36,437 bases of DNA from Bacteroidia bacterium (GTDB taxonomy: Bacteria > Bacteroidota > Bacteroidia > J057). Every line of letters begins with the position of its first letter. Position 1 is the first letter of the stretch. The notes below the pieces were generated by a model, which ran no database searches, was not told where the DNA came from, and saw nothing but the letters and a program-made list of their open reading frames with translations. The position numbers and the translations under genes are program-made. The stretch spans positions 1-36,437 of the forward strand of contig JAUIKF010000073.1 in assembly GCA_030430575.1 (NCBI GenBank), in the 5' to 3' direction. Below are positions 1-7,409 of the stretch, in pieces.

Positions 1-75
1 ATGAACAGAACCATCAACTTTCCCCGACAAAAGGGCTAGCTCTTTCTCTAACTCGGCAAATTCAACACTTGACAT
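1..75 (-). CDS. hypothetical protein, N-terminal 25 residues only (runs off left edge)
   Basis: Reading leftward from an ATG at 73-75, the frame encodes a start like MSSVEFAELEKELALLSGK and stays open to the window edge. The frame is also open upstream of this ATG back to a TAA inside the end of the neighbouring gene, so the true start could be earlier and non-ATG. The sequence is charged and possibly helical. I do not recognise a family. It lies directly downstream of, and on the same strand as, the truncated GNAT-like gene. The two could be an operon or parts of one decayed locus. Confidence 0.4.
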   Translation of the reverse strand, partial: MSSVEFAELEKELALLSGKVDGSVH

Positions 76-103
76 ACTCGAAGCTAAGAATTTTTCCCTA
101 TTT

Positions 104-487
104 TCAACAACCCCGCTGAATAGTTACTTTCGTTTTAGGTTTTAAGGAGACAAATCCATCATATTCTTTTTCAAATGCAAGCTCACAGGTATGAGCGATT
201 AAACACCCTGCAACATGATCGAATTTTTTACCTTTTCCTCGATTAGCTTTACTATTTTCAATCAAGCGTATATGAAGTCGAAATTCTTTCTCAATATTTT
301 CTACCGAAACAATCCCTAAAATCTCTTCTTCCAGTTCTAGGCGTATCTTATGGACTAAATAAGCTTTTTCTTTGCGCCAATTGAAGTCAAATTGACCTGA
401 TTTATCAATAATTTCCCAATCCTCATCTTTCACCAATTCAATAATAGCTTCATAGTATTCACCTGTTTTTTTATGCAGAACCTTCAT
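104..487 (-). CDS. GNAT-like acetyltransferase-fold protein, probably C-terminally truncated
   Basis: 127 residues from the ATG at 485-487. An upstream in-frame ATG at 526 would add 13 residues (MILIINKFMYIYW). I prefer the inner start because relatives that I recall begin with MKVL-KxTGEYYEA. The pattern of substrate-side strands (EEILGIVSVENIEKEFRLHI), a basic GKGKKFD stretch, then AGCLIAHTCELAFEKEYDGFVSLKPKT resembles small GNAT-fold proteins of Bacteroidota. Those proteins continue past the KPKT segment with a Y-x-KYGF-type strand and helix for some 35-45 more residues. Here the frame ends in TIQRGC-stop right after KPKT, so the acetyl-CoA-side C-terminus is missing. The next minus-strand frame starts within about 30 nt. 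The family call rests on memory of relatives, not on a search. Activity is doubtful if the truncation is real. Confidence 0.5.
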   Translation of the reverse strand: MKVLHKKTGEYYEAIIELVKDEDWEIIDKSGQFDFNWRKEKAYLVHKIRLELEEEILGIVSVENIEKEFRLHIRLIENSKANRGKGKKFDHVAGCLIAHTCELAFEKEYDGFVSLKPKTKVTIQRGC

Positions 488-567
488 CCAATAAATATAC
501 ATAAATTTATTGATGATTAATATCATTTTTTTTAGATCCTGCCCTTTCAGACAACCAGAATATTGAA

Positions 568-1770
568 TTATTTTTCCCTCGTGTCTAGGAGAAAAGCCAC
601 TTTCTCATCCTTCATCTGCGTACAATACAAAAAGCGATCGCCGCCTTCCTTGATCCCCGTCTGGCGACGGATTTCTGCCACACTGAATGGAAAATTCCGT
701 TTGACGACATGCATGCGCTGCTTGCCAAACAAGCGCTTCAGTTGCTTGGGTTTATATGGCAGTTGGTCTGCTATCTGAAACGCCCGCCCCGGGAATGCTT
801 CAGGAAGCGTTTCGGATAGAAATACGCCCTGGGGATGCGTTAGGGAGCCTTTTAACTGAGGGAAATAATCCGCGAGCAGCTGAGGTACCACCCGCGCTTT
901 ATAAAAACCTACATCGGGTTCACAGAGGTAATTTGATGAAAATCTAGGGGGAGAAACGATTTCAGGGGATGAATTTGGGGAAAACTCAAATTGCAGAGCA
1001 GTGCCTTGGCGATCACAGATGACAATGATTTGGGGGATAGGTGAGGGGGTAGCAAAATCACCTTCGATCAGGACTTCTTTGCATTCATTGTCGATAGAGA
1101 GGATGGTCAGTCGGGAGAGGGAGTTGGGAAAAAGGCGAAAGGCTTCCTGGATGTCAAATAACGGTGACATCTTGAGAACCAGGCGATGTGTATGTTGTTG
1201 GATGAGGGACAAAAGGCCGAGAATATCCGGCATGCAGTCTTCCAATCTGATTTGGCGTTTGCCTTTGGCATCACGGCGGTCGGGATCTGCATAGATCAGG
1301 TCAAATGGAGGTCCATTATACGTTTTCAGAAAGGTTTCTGCGGGAAGTTCCTGGACTTTGACCTTTGGCTGCCCCAGCAATTCCATATTATAGGCGGTGA
1401 CGGCGGCGAGCGTAAGATCGGCTTCCAAGGCGATGACTTCCTCAAATTTCTTTGCCAAATAAAAGCTATCAACCCCTAGGCCACAACAAAGATCTAAACA
1501 GCGTTTGCCGTTATATTTTTTATGACTGGCAGCCCGTTCACTGCTACTTTGTTCATAAGCACGAGGGGGGATGATGCAAAATTTTTTGTAAAAAGAAGGG
1601 AGTTTTTTCTTGCTTTTTTGCAAAATTTTTAGCTGACTGTAAACTAAAGCAGGATGACGGTCGTTCCCTTTCTTGGAGAGTGCGATCTTGGCAGAATCCT
1701 GATTTATATTTTTTTCGAGAAATTGCCTTATTTCTGAACGCTTCAACAGTTCAAATTCCTCTAGTGTCAT
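568..1770 (-). CDS. class I SAM-dependent methyltransferase with C-terminal THUMP-like domain
   Basis: 400 residues. The SAM-binding motif I is CLDLCCGLGVDS at about residues 91-102, followed by an acidic strand end (EVIALEAD). A catalytic-type motif DLIYADPDRRD lies at about 157-167. The first ~80 residues are helical and basic, with a conserved-looking CIIPPRAYEQSSSE segment. The last ~85 residues (LPYKPKQLKRLFGKQRMHVVKRN, RRQTGIKEGGDRFLYCT) fit the THUMP-like domain attached to such enzymes in Bacteroidota. This suggests an RNA base methyltransferase, substrate not determinable. The length is normal for the family. The gene is single and divergent from the small lipoprotein gene, with about 110 nt between them. 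Family confidence is high, exact target unknown. Confidence 0.8.
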   Translation of the reverse strand: MTLEEFELLKRSEIRQFLEKNINQDSAKIALSKKGNDRHPALVYSQLKILQKSKKKLPSFYKKFCIIPPRAYEQSSSERAASHKKYNGKRCLDLCCGLGVDSFYLAKKFEEVIALEADLTLAAVTAYNMELLGQPKVKVQELPAETFLKTYNGPPFDLIYADPDRRDAKGKRQIRLEDCMPDILGLLSLIQQHTHRLVLKMSPLFDIQEAFRLFPNSLSRLTILSIDNECKEVLIEGDFATPSPIPQIIVICDRQGTALQFEFSPNSSPEIVSPPRFSSNYLCEPDVGFYKARVVPQLLADYFPQLKGSLTHPQGVFLSETLPEAFPGRAFQIADQLPYKPKQLKRLFGKQRMHVVKRNFPFSVAEIRRQTGIKEGGDRFLYCTQMKDEKVAFLLDTREK

Positions 1771-1880
1771 AATTACTGTTTAACCATTAATAAATACACT
1801 TCGGGATCACTTTTATGTAATTTCTCAAGTAAATAAATTTCTTTGTAAACAAATCATTCTGCCAAAAAAGAACCAATCCT

Positions 1881-2006
1881 ATGAAACTTAAAGTTGTCAA
1901 AAAAGTCGCGATAGCCATCCTTCTACTGGGATTCTTAGCTGCCACAGCATCTTCTTGTACCGGTCACCGTGTGTGTCAGGCCAAGAAAATAGGCAATCAT
2001 CGCTAG
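1881..2006 (+). CDS. small lipoprotein, 41 residues
   Basis: ATG at 1881, TAG at 2004-2006. The product begins with a basic MKLKVVKKVA, a hydrophobic run (IAILLLGFLAATA) and a lipobox-like ASSC at residues 23-26. The mature part is only about 16 residues (CTGHRVCQAKKIGNHR) with a second cysteine. A perfect 14-bp terminator follows 24 nt after the stop, which argues that this tiny frame is a real transcription unit. It lies between the methyltransferase (divergent) and porZ (same strand). Very short Cys-rich lipoproteins of this layout are common in Bacteroidota. I know of no function. Confidence 0.6.
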   Translation: MKLKVVKKVAIAILLLGFLAATASSCTGHRVCQAKKIGNHR

Positions 2007-2030
2007 ACAGGAATGGAAAAAACATCCTCA

Positions 2031-2073
2031 CCAATAGCCCCAAACAATCTGTTTTGGGGCTATTGGTTTTTTT
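2031..2073 (+). terminator. strong intrinsic terminator after the small lipoprotein
   Basis: A perfect 14-bp stem (CCAATAGCCCCAAA at 2031-2044 with TTTGGGGCTATTGG at 2053-2066), an 8-nt loop and a run of seven T. It insulates porZ from upstream transcription, so porZ needs its own promoter in 2074-2148. Confidence 0.9.
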
Positions 2074-2148
2074 ATGGTCAAATTTCTACCTTCTATTATA
2101 GCAAACACTTCACTATTTTTGGAGCAAATTGACCTGACGTATTTTTTT

Positions 2149-4458
2149 ATGAAAAAACAGCTTTTTGCCCTTTTCCTCAGCCTGCTGATTCTCTCTAGTC
2201 CCTTATTGGCTCAAAACCGCTTGGGAATCGGCGAGTGGCGTACCTACCTGAGCCACAACTCTGTGCGCCAGTGTGTAGAAAAAGATGGAACTATCTATGC
2301 CATCACACAAGGAGGCATGTTTACCTTCAATGACAGTACCAAGGAGATCAAAACCTACTCTACCATTGAAGGACTCAGCAGTACTGAGCCTACGACGATC
2401 TTCTCGGACAATATAAGCGGCCTGATCTTCATTGGTTATGCCGACGGTACCATCAATTTTTTCTCTGACCCCTCTGAGATCCGCTACCTCACCGATATTC
2501 GGCGTAACGATTTTTTCACGCAAAAGCGCATCAATCAGTTTGACAGCGATGGGGCGAAGCTATATGTCGCAACAGATTTTGGCATCGTGGTCTATCGCCT
2601 GTGGACTTTCCTGACGGAGTTTACCATTACCCAGTTTGGGGAAAATCCTTCCAAAGAGCCTGTAAATTCCCTTGCAGTAAACCAAGGGTCTCTATGGGCC
2701 AGTCTGGGGGATTTGGGCCTTTTCCATGCACCACTCAATTCCATTAACCTGACAGACCCTTCTGTATGGACCAGAGAAGATGGCTCAAATGAGCTTCCCA
2801 TCACGAATGTGCTTGAGCTGGCAAGTTGGAAAAACAGACTTTTTGCCCGCGTTGATACCACTGTCTATAAGCAAACGGATGGCGGTCAATGGGCGATTGA
2901 CCCTATCCTCGATAAACCTTGGGACTATTTGTCTTCTCAAAATAATGCCCTCACCGCATCCAAAAATGCCGCCACAGTCGTGTTCCCAAATGATGGAAGT
3001 GCATACCAGTATTCAACCGAAGGGAAGGTCGTCCATTCCGTTCATACTGGCAAGGGGCTTACCTTCCTCGCTAATGAATTTGGCAGCCTCCAGCGGCACC
3101 AAAAAGAACAAACCCATGAACTCATCTCTCCTGATGGGCCACTAAATAATAACGCAACAAGGATTGTAGCTGGGAATGGAGAATTTTATGTGGCCCCTAA
3201 AGGCTATGATGATGGATTTAACCCTGTGGCTGATGGAAGTGGCATCTACTATTATAGCGACGATACAGGATGGGAAATCCTTAATGGACGAAATGGAGGC
3301 CTCCCTGAAACAGGGGTGAATGAACGTTTTGCCCGCGCACTCTACAACCCCAATACCCGCCAAGCCTATATTGGTTCTTGGGGACGCGGGATCGCTCGCC
3401 TCAAAGATGGCGTTCTGGAAGAAGTCTATGACTGTAGCAATTCTGGACTCAGCTATGTCGTCGGCAATACTTGCGACCTCAACAATGCTGTCAATACCCG
3501 CGTGAGCGGCATTGCAGAAGATCCTCAAGGCAATATCTGGGTCACTCAGTCTTTTGCTCAGCGTCCACTAGCTGTCATGACCACAACAGGAGAGTGGTAT
3601 AACTATCCAGGAAACCTCTTCCCTGACGCCAATATGATCGACTTGATTGTAGATGACTATGGGAGTAAATGGATTTTGAGTAGGAAAAATGGGGTAGTTG
3701 TGTTTAATGAAAATGGCACATTTGACAATACGGCAGATGACATCATTGTGAAGCTCACCTCAGGGCTCAATCTAGGGGACCTGCCTTCAGACAATGTGCT
3801 CTCTATCGCCAAAGATAAAGACGGCTTTATCTGGGTGGGGACAGACATCGGTGTGACCGTCTTCTTTGATCCCTTCACGGTCTCTCAAGGCCAGCGCGTA
3901 GACGCTAGCTGCCCTGTCTTTGAGTTGCGTTGCCTCCTCAAAGATGAGCAGATCAACGCCATCGCCGTAGATGGGGGTAACCGCAAGTGGATGGCTACGG
4001 ACAACGGCGTCTTCCTCGTCTCCGAAGATGGCGACGAATTGATTCACAATTTCACTACAGATAATAGTCCCTTATTGTCAAATAGCGTCTTGGACGTGAG
4101 CATCGATGGCAGCACAGGAGAAGTATTTTTCGCCACAGAAAAAGGTCTGATCTCCTATCAAGGTGACGCCACGGAAGGTTCCACCGACTGCAAAGATGTA
4201 TTGGTATTTCCCAATCCCGTTTTCCAATCCTTTGACGGCCAAATCAGCATCAAAGGCTCTGCATCTGCCTCCAAAGTCCGTATTACGACCGCTTCCGGCA
4301 TGCTCGTGCGTGAACTCACTGCCCAAGGGGGCACCGCCACCTGGGACGGCTATGACCTCTACGGCAACAAAGTTGCCTCAGGCATCTATCTCGCACTCAT
4401 TTCTCGTGATGACGGGACGAAGGGATGTGTGGGGAAATTCTCGATTTTAAATCGGTAG
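2149..4458 (+). CDS. porZ: type IX secretion system component PorZ
   Basis: 769 residues from the ATG at 2149. An upstream in-frame ATG at 2074 sits in the terminator's T-run and would add 25 residues ahead of a clear signal peptide (MKKQLFALFLSLLILSSPLLAQ), so it is rejected. The mature protein starts LGIGEWRTYLSHNSV and then has repeated propeller blades: GTIYAITQGGMFTF, SGLIFIGYADGTINFF, GNIWVTQ, GFIWVGTDIGVTVF, RKWMATDNGVFLV, GEVFFATEKGL. It ends with a ~85-residue C-terminal domain (VLVFPNPVF...ASGIYLALIS) resembling T9SS sorting domains. This is the PorZ layout: two beta-propellers plus a CTD-like fold. In Porphyromonas gingivalis PorZ is a surface partner of the PorU sortase and delivers anionic LPS for cargo attachment. 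The gene stands alone here. A T9SS cargo protein is encoded at 25502-28858. Confidence 0.85.
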   Translation: MKKQLFALFLSLLILSSPLLAQNRLGIGEWRTYLSHNSVRQCVEKDGTIYAITQGGMFTFNDSTKEIKTYSTIEGLSSTEPTTIFSDNISGLIFIGYADGTINFFSDPSEIRYLTDIRRNDFFTQKRINQFDSDGAKLYVATDFGIVVYRLWTFLTEFTITQFGENPSKEPVNSLAVNQGSLWASLGDLGLFHAPLNSINLTDPSVWTREDGSNELPITNVLELASWKNRLFARVDTTVYKQTDGGQWAIDPILDKPWDYLSSQNNALTASKNAATVVFPNDGSAYQYSTEGKVVHSVHTGKGLTFLANEFGSLQRHQKEQTHELISPDGPLNNNATRIVAGNGEFYVAPKGYDDGFNPVADGSGIYYYSDDTGWEILNGRNGGLPETGVNERFARALYNPNTRQAYIGSWGRGIARLKDGVLEEVYDCSNSGLSYVVGNTCDLNNAVNTRVSGIAEDPQGNIWVTQSFAQRPLAVMTTTGEWYNYPGNLFPDANMIDLIVDDYGSKWILSRKNGVVVFNENGTFDNTADDIIVKLTSGLNLGDLPSDNVLSIAKDKDGFIWVGTDIGVTVFFDPFTVSQGQRVDASCPVFELRCLLKDEQINAIAVDGGNRKWMATDNGVFLVSEDGDELIHNFTTDNSPLLSNSVLDVSIDGSTGEVFFATEKGLISYQGDATEGSTDCKDVLVFPNPVFQSFDGQISIKGSASASKVRITTASGMLVRELTAQGGTATWDGYDLYGNKVASGIYLALISRDDGTKGCVGKFSILNR

Positions 4459-4488
4459 GGGAAAATTCTGAGGGTCTGAGTGAGAAGA

Positions 4489-4875
4489 TCAGTTTGACAC
4501 CAAAGTTATATCGTCAATATATTGAAAATGAGTATCCCTCGTAAAAAGAGGGACTCTATTCACTATACAGATTGCTGCAATCCAAATATCATTCTCTGGG
4601 ATAGGTTTGCCTTTAGTCTTTAATTCATATCTGATAGAAGCGTATTCTTCTGCCACTAAATGGTTGATGTCTAAGATTTCACAACTTCCAATGAAAGCTC
4701 GAAATCTTTTTAGATTTTCCTCTCTCTTTCCCGAGTTTTTTGCACCAAATAGTAATTCACCTTCTACAGTTACAGGAAGGAAAATCAAGTCAAAAGTCCG
4801 AACAAATTGAATAGTATCAGTTTTACCATTAAGGATATCTGCAGCAATATTGGTATCAAGGGCTACTTTTTTCAT
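4489..4875 (-). CDS. vapC: VapC-type PIN-domain toxin ribonuclease
   Basis: 128 residues from the ATG at 4873-4875, which lies one base after the antitoxin stop (TGA-G-ATG). An earlier ATG at 4896 would overlap the antitoxin by 20 nt and is less likely. The PIN acidic residues are all visible: D7 (KKVALDTN), E40 (VEGELLFGA), D96 (IPENDIWIAA) and D114 (FTRDTHF). Together they bind the metal ions that cut RNA. The length is typical of VapC. The start/stop arrangement suggests translational coupling with the antitoxin, as expected for a type II pair. It converges on porZ with about 30 nt between stops. Confidence 0.85.
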   Translation of the reverse strand: MKKVALDTNIAADILNGKTDTIQFVRTFDLIFLPVTVEGELLFGAKNSGKREENLKRFRAFIGSCEILDINHLVAEEYASIRYELKTKGKPIPENDIWIAAICIVNRVPLFTRDTHFQYIDDITLVSN

Positions 4876-4876
4876 C

Positions 4877-5098
4877 TCAGTCCCAATCTCCTTCAATTTT
4901 ATTAAACTCCTCCTCTAGGTTTAGCTGAATAATCTTCCCTTCTTCACGATCTAAGGATCCTGCATATGCTAGAACTTTTTCAACATTTCCCTCCTTTTCA
5001 ACACTATTTTTTTTTATCAGATTAATAAACTCCCAAATCTGGTATAGGAGCCGAGGATTCCCAATATCAGCCAAATCTTTTAGGATATTTTCTCGCAT
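4877..5098 (-). CDS. antitoxin partner of the VapC-type toxin
   Basis: 73 residues from the second ATG at 5096-5098. The ATG at 5102-5104 would add two residues (MT). An AGGAG lies one base from the first ATG but seven from the second, so the inner start fits a Shine-Dalgarno pairing, which is unusual in this window. The protein is small and acidic: an N-terminal helical part (RENILKDLADIGNPRLLYQIWEFINLIKK) and a C-terminal tail (NLEEEFNKIEGDWD). This fits antitoxins whose C-terminus wraps the toxin. I see no clear named DNA-binding fold. The role is inferred from size and from the adjacent, coupled VapC gene. Confidence 0.7.
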   Translation of the reverse strand: MRENILKDLADIGNPRLLYQIWEFINLIKKNSVEKEGNVEKVLAYAGSLDREEGKIIQLNLEEEFNKIEGDWD

Positions 5099-5124
5099 TG
5101 TCATACTCCTAAATTACAGAATAT

Positions 5125-5136
5125 ATTATTAATAAT
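5125..5136. promoter_or_regulatory. palindrome upstream of the toxin-antitoxin pair, candidate operator
   Basis: ATTATTAATAAT is a perfect 12-nt palindrome about 26 nt upstream of the antitoxin start, in an AT-rich stretch. A -7-like TAATTTAG lies between it and the AGGAG. Antitoxins commonly repress their own promoter by binding such sites. An AT-rich palindrome can also arise by chance. Confidence 0.35.
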
Positions 5137-5148
5137 CATATAATTCCC

Positions 5149-7314
5149 TCACCGCCGCCCTCTCCTAGGCGGCCCATTCCCCTCCGGCTTCAGAGACAAA
5201 CTAATCCGCTTACGCTGCACATCCACCTCCACGACGCGTGCGCTGACCTTTTGGTTCACCTTCACCACGTCACTCGGATGCTTGATGAAACGGTTGGCGA
5301 GCTGACTGATATGGGCAAGGCCGTCCTGATGGACGCCGATGTCGATGAATGCGCCGAAGTCCGCCACATTGGTGACGATACCTGGGAGCCACATGCCAGG
5401 CACGAGGTCGTCCATCGTATTGACACGCTCATCGAAGCTAAACGCTTCGAACTGCTCCCGCGGATCGCGGCCAGGTTTGGCCAGCTCGGCCATGATGTCT
5501 TGAAGCGTGGGAAGCCCCACAGACTCGGTCGTATAATCCTTCAGGCGAATTTGCTTACGTAAATCTTCCTGCGCCATCAAATCCGCGACCTTTACCCCCA
5601 GGTCTTTGGCCATTTGCTCCACAATATGATAACTCTCAGGATGCACTGAGCTCGAATCTAACGGATGCTTAGCATCGTGTATGCGAAGAAAGCCAGCAGC
5701 TTGTTCGAAGGCTTTCGGGCCTAGGCGTGGCACTTTTTTGAGTTGAGCACGCGATTTGAAGGGCCCATTTTCGTTGCGGTAATTGATGATGTTTTGGGCT
5801 AAAACAGGCCCTAGACCCGACACATAAGTCAGCAATTGCTTACTGGCCGTATTGACCTCCACCCCTACAGCATTCACACAGGACATCACGGTATCATCCA
5901 GGCTCTTTTTGAGCAAAGTTTGATCTACATCGTGCTGGTATTGTCCCACCCCAATCGACTTGGGGTCAATTTTCACCAGTTCCGCTAGGGGGTCCATGAG
6001 TCTGCGACCGATAGAGACAGCGCCACGCACGGTTACGTCCTTGTCCGGAAATTCTTCCCGGGCAGCCTGGGAAGCCGAATAGATGGAAGCGCCGCTTTCA
6101 TTGACCATAACGACCTGGATATATTTTGGCAGGCGGCAGCTTTTGACAAAATTCTCCGTCTCGCGGCTGGCTGTGCCGTTACCAATGGCGATGGCTTGTA
6201 TGCGAAAGCGTTCTACCAAGTCGTGAAGCGTCGCTTCAGATCGCAGGGTCTCCCGTTGAGGGGGATGTGGATAAATGGTGGTGAAGTGCTCAAATTGCCC
6301 TTGCGCGTCCAAGCAGACCACCTTGCATCCTGTCCGGAAGCCTGGGTCTATGGCCATCACGCGCTTCTGGCCGAGTGGGGCAGCCATGAGCAGTTCGCGC
6401 AGGTTTTGGGCAAATACATTGATCGCATCTTCATCTGCACGATCCTTGCTCCAAATTCGAATTTCTGTCTCCATCGACGGGGCAAGGAGACGCTTGTAAC
6501 TGTCTTGGACAGCCATTTTCACCTGATCCGCCGCTTCTCCACGTCCAACCACATGCTGTCGAGACATCAAGTAGATCGCCTCTTCTGCCTCAGGCGCAAT
6601 CGTCAGCGCCAGCACAAGTTCTTTTTCACCTCGCCTCAAGGCCAGCATTCTATGGGAAGGAATGACCATGACGCGCTCATCCCATTCAAAATAATCTTTG
6701 AATTTTTGTCCTTCCGCTTCTTTCCCCTTGATCACCTTCGCCTTCACCGCTCCACTGCGCACATACAGCCTCCGTACCGTATCCCGCGTCTTGGCGTCTT
6801 CGTTCACTTTCTCCGCAATGATGTCACGTGCGCCTTGTAAGGCTTCCTCCAGCGTCTCTACACCTTTCTCTACATCAATATATTTGGCAGCCTCGGCCAT
6901 GATGTCCGATGATAGCTTCTGGTCATAGACAAGATTTGCTAATGGTTCCAAGCCTTTTTCACGGGCGATGGTAGCGCGGGTGCGGCGTTTGGGTCGGTAG
7001 GGTAAATAAATGTCTTCCAACTCCGTGAGGGTCGTCGCAGACATGATGGCAGCTTTCAGCTCATCTGTCAAGAGATCGCGTTCTTCCAGGGAAGCGAGAA
7101 TGGCTTCACGCCGCTTATCAAGGGCCGCAAGGGCTTCCGACTTGTCGCGGATCGCCGCGATCTGTACCTCATCCAGACTCCCTGTCACCTCTTTGCGGTA
7201 ACGGGAGATAAAAGGAATCGTCGCGCCTTCTTCCAGCAGCTTGATCGTCGCCGCCACTTGCCGTTCGCTGATGCCTAACTCCTTGGCGATCAGTTGTATG
7301 TGTTTATCAATCAT
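5149..7314 (-). CDS. tex: Tex family RNA-binding transcription accessory protein
   Basis: 721 residues, full length for Tex. The N-terminal helical domain starts IAKELGISERQVAATIKLLEEGATIPFIS, with the family signature RYRKEVTGSLDE. A YqgF/RNase-H-like domain follows at about 325-420 (KRVMAIDPGFRTGCKVVCLD). A helix-hairpin-helix region at about 480-560 includes VEVNTASKQLL, YVSGLGPVLAQNIINYR and LKKVPRLGPKAFEQAAGFLRI. A C-terminal S1 domain spans about 635-705 (GIVTNVADFGAFIDIGVHQDGLAHISQL). Tex binds nucleic acid and acts in transcription or RNA handling in the cytoplasm. Its exact role is unsettled. The gene lies downstream of the M42 peptidase gene on the same strand, separated by a GTCTGANN hairpin. 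Confidence 0.95.
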   Translation of the reverse strand: MIDKHIQLIAKELGISERQVAATIKLLEEGATIPFISRYRKEVTGSLDEVQIAAIRDKSEALAALDKRREAILASLEERDLLTDELKAAIMSATTLTELEDIYLPYRPKRRTRATIAREKGLEPLANLVYDQKLSSDIMAEAAKYIDVEKGVETLEEALQGARDIIAEKVNEDAKTRDTVRRLYVRSGAVKAKVIKGKEAEGQKFKDYFEWDERVMVIPSHRMLALRRGEKELVLALTIAPEAEEAIYLMSRQHVVGRGEAADQVKMAVQDSYKRLLAPSMETEIRIWSKDRADEDAINVFAQNLRELLMAAPLGQKRVMAIDPGFRTGCKVVCLDAQGQFEHFTTIYPHPPQRETLRSEATLHDLVERFRIQAIAIGNGTASRETENFVKSCRLPKYIQVVMVNESGASIYSASQAAREEFPDKDVTVRGAVSIGRRLMDPLAELVKIDPKSIGVGQYQHDVDQTLLKKSLDDTVMSCVNAVGVEVNTASKQLLTYVSGLGPVLAQNIINYRNENGPFKSRAQLKKVPRLGPKAFEQAAGFLRIHDAKHPLDSSSVHPESYHIVEQMAKDLGVKVADLMAQEDLRKQIRLKDYTTESVGLPTLQDIMAELAKPGRDPREQFEAFSFDERVNTMDDLVPGMWLPGIVTNVADFGAFIDIGVHQDGLAHISQLANRFIKHPSDVVKVNQKVSARVVEVDVQRKRISLSLKPEGNGPPRRGRR

Positions 7315-7329
7315 ATTGCAGAAAGTTTA

Positions 7330-7404
7330 ACGTCTGAGGGTCTGAAAGTCTGATGGTTGATTGTTCTTATCGTTCAGACGCTCAGACCATCAGACGTTCA
7401 GACG
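7330..7404. repeat. hairpin made of GTCTGANN octamers (locus B)
   Basis: The left arm has three tandem units (GTCTGAGG, GTCTGAAA, GTCTGATG). The right arm, read on the other strand, has GTCTGAAC, GTCTGATG, GTCTGAGC and GTCTGAAC. The arms pair over some 24-27 nt with mismatches only at the variable positions. It fills the space between the M42 peptidase stop and the tex start and may end the peptidase transcript. Confidence 0.8.
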
Positions 7405-7409
7405 TGGTT

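Noticed and set aside
2074-2148. Upstream extension of PorZ from the ATG at 2074
   Set aside because: The ATG is part of the terminator's T-run, and the extension precedes a complete signal peptide.
6196-6840. 214-codon frame on the plus strand opposite tex
   Set aside because: Lies wholly within the strongly supported tex gene on the other strand; its translation shows no family signature and has the low-complexity look of an antisense shadow.
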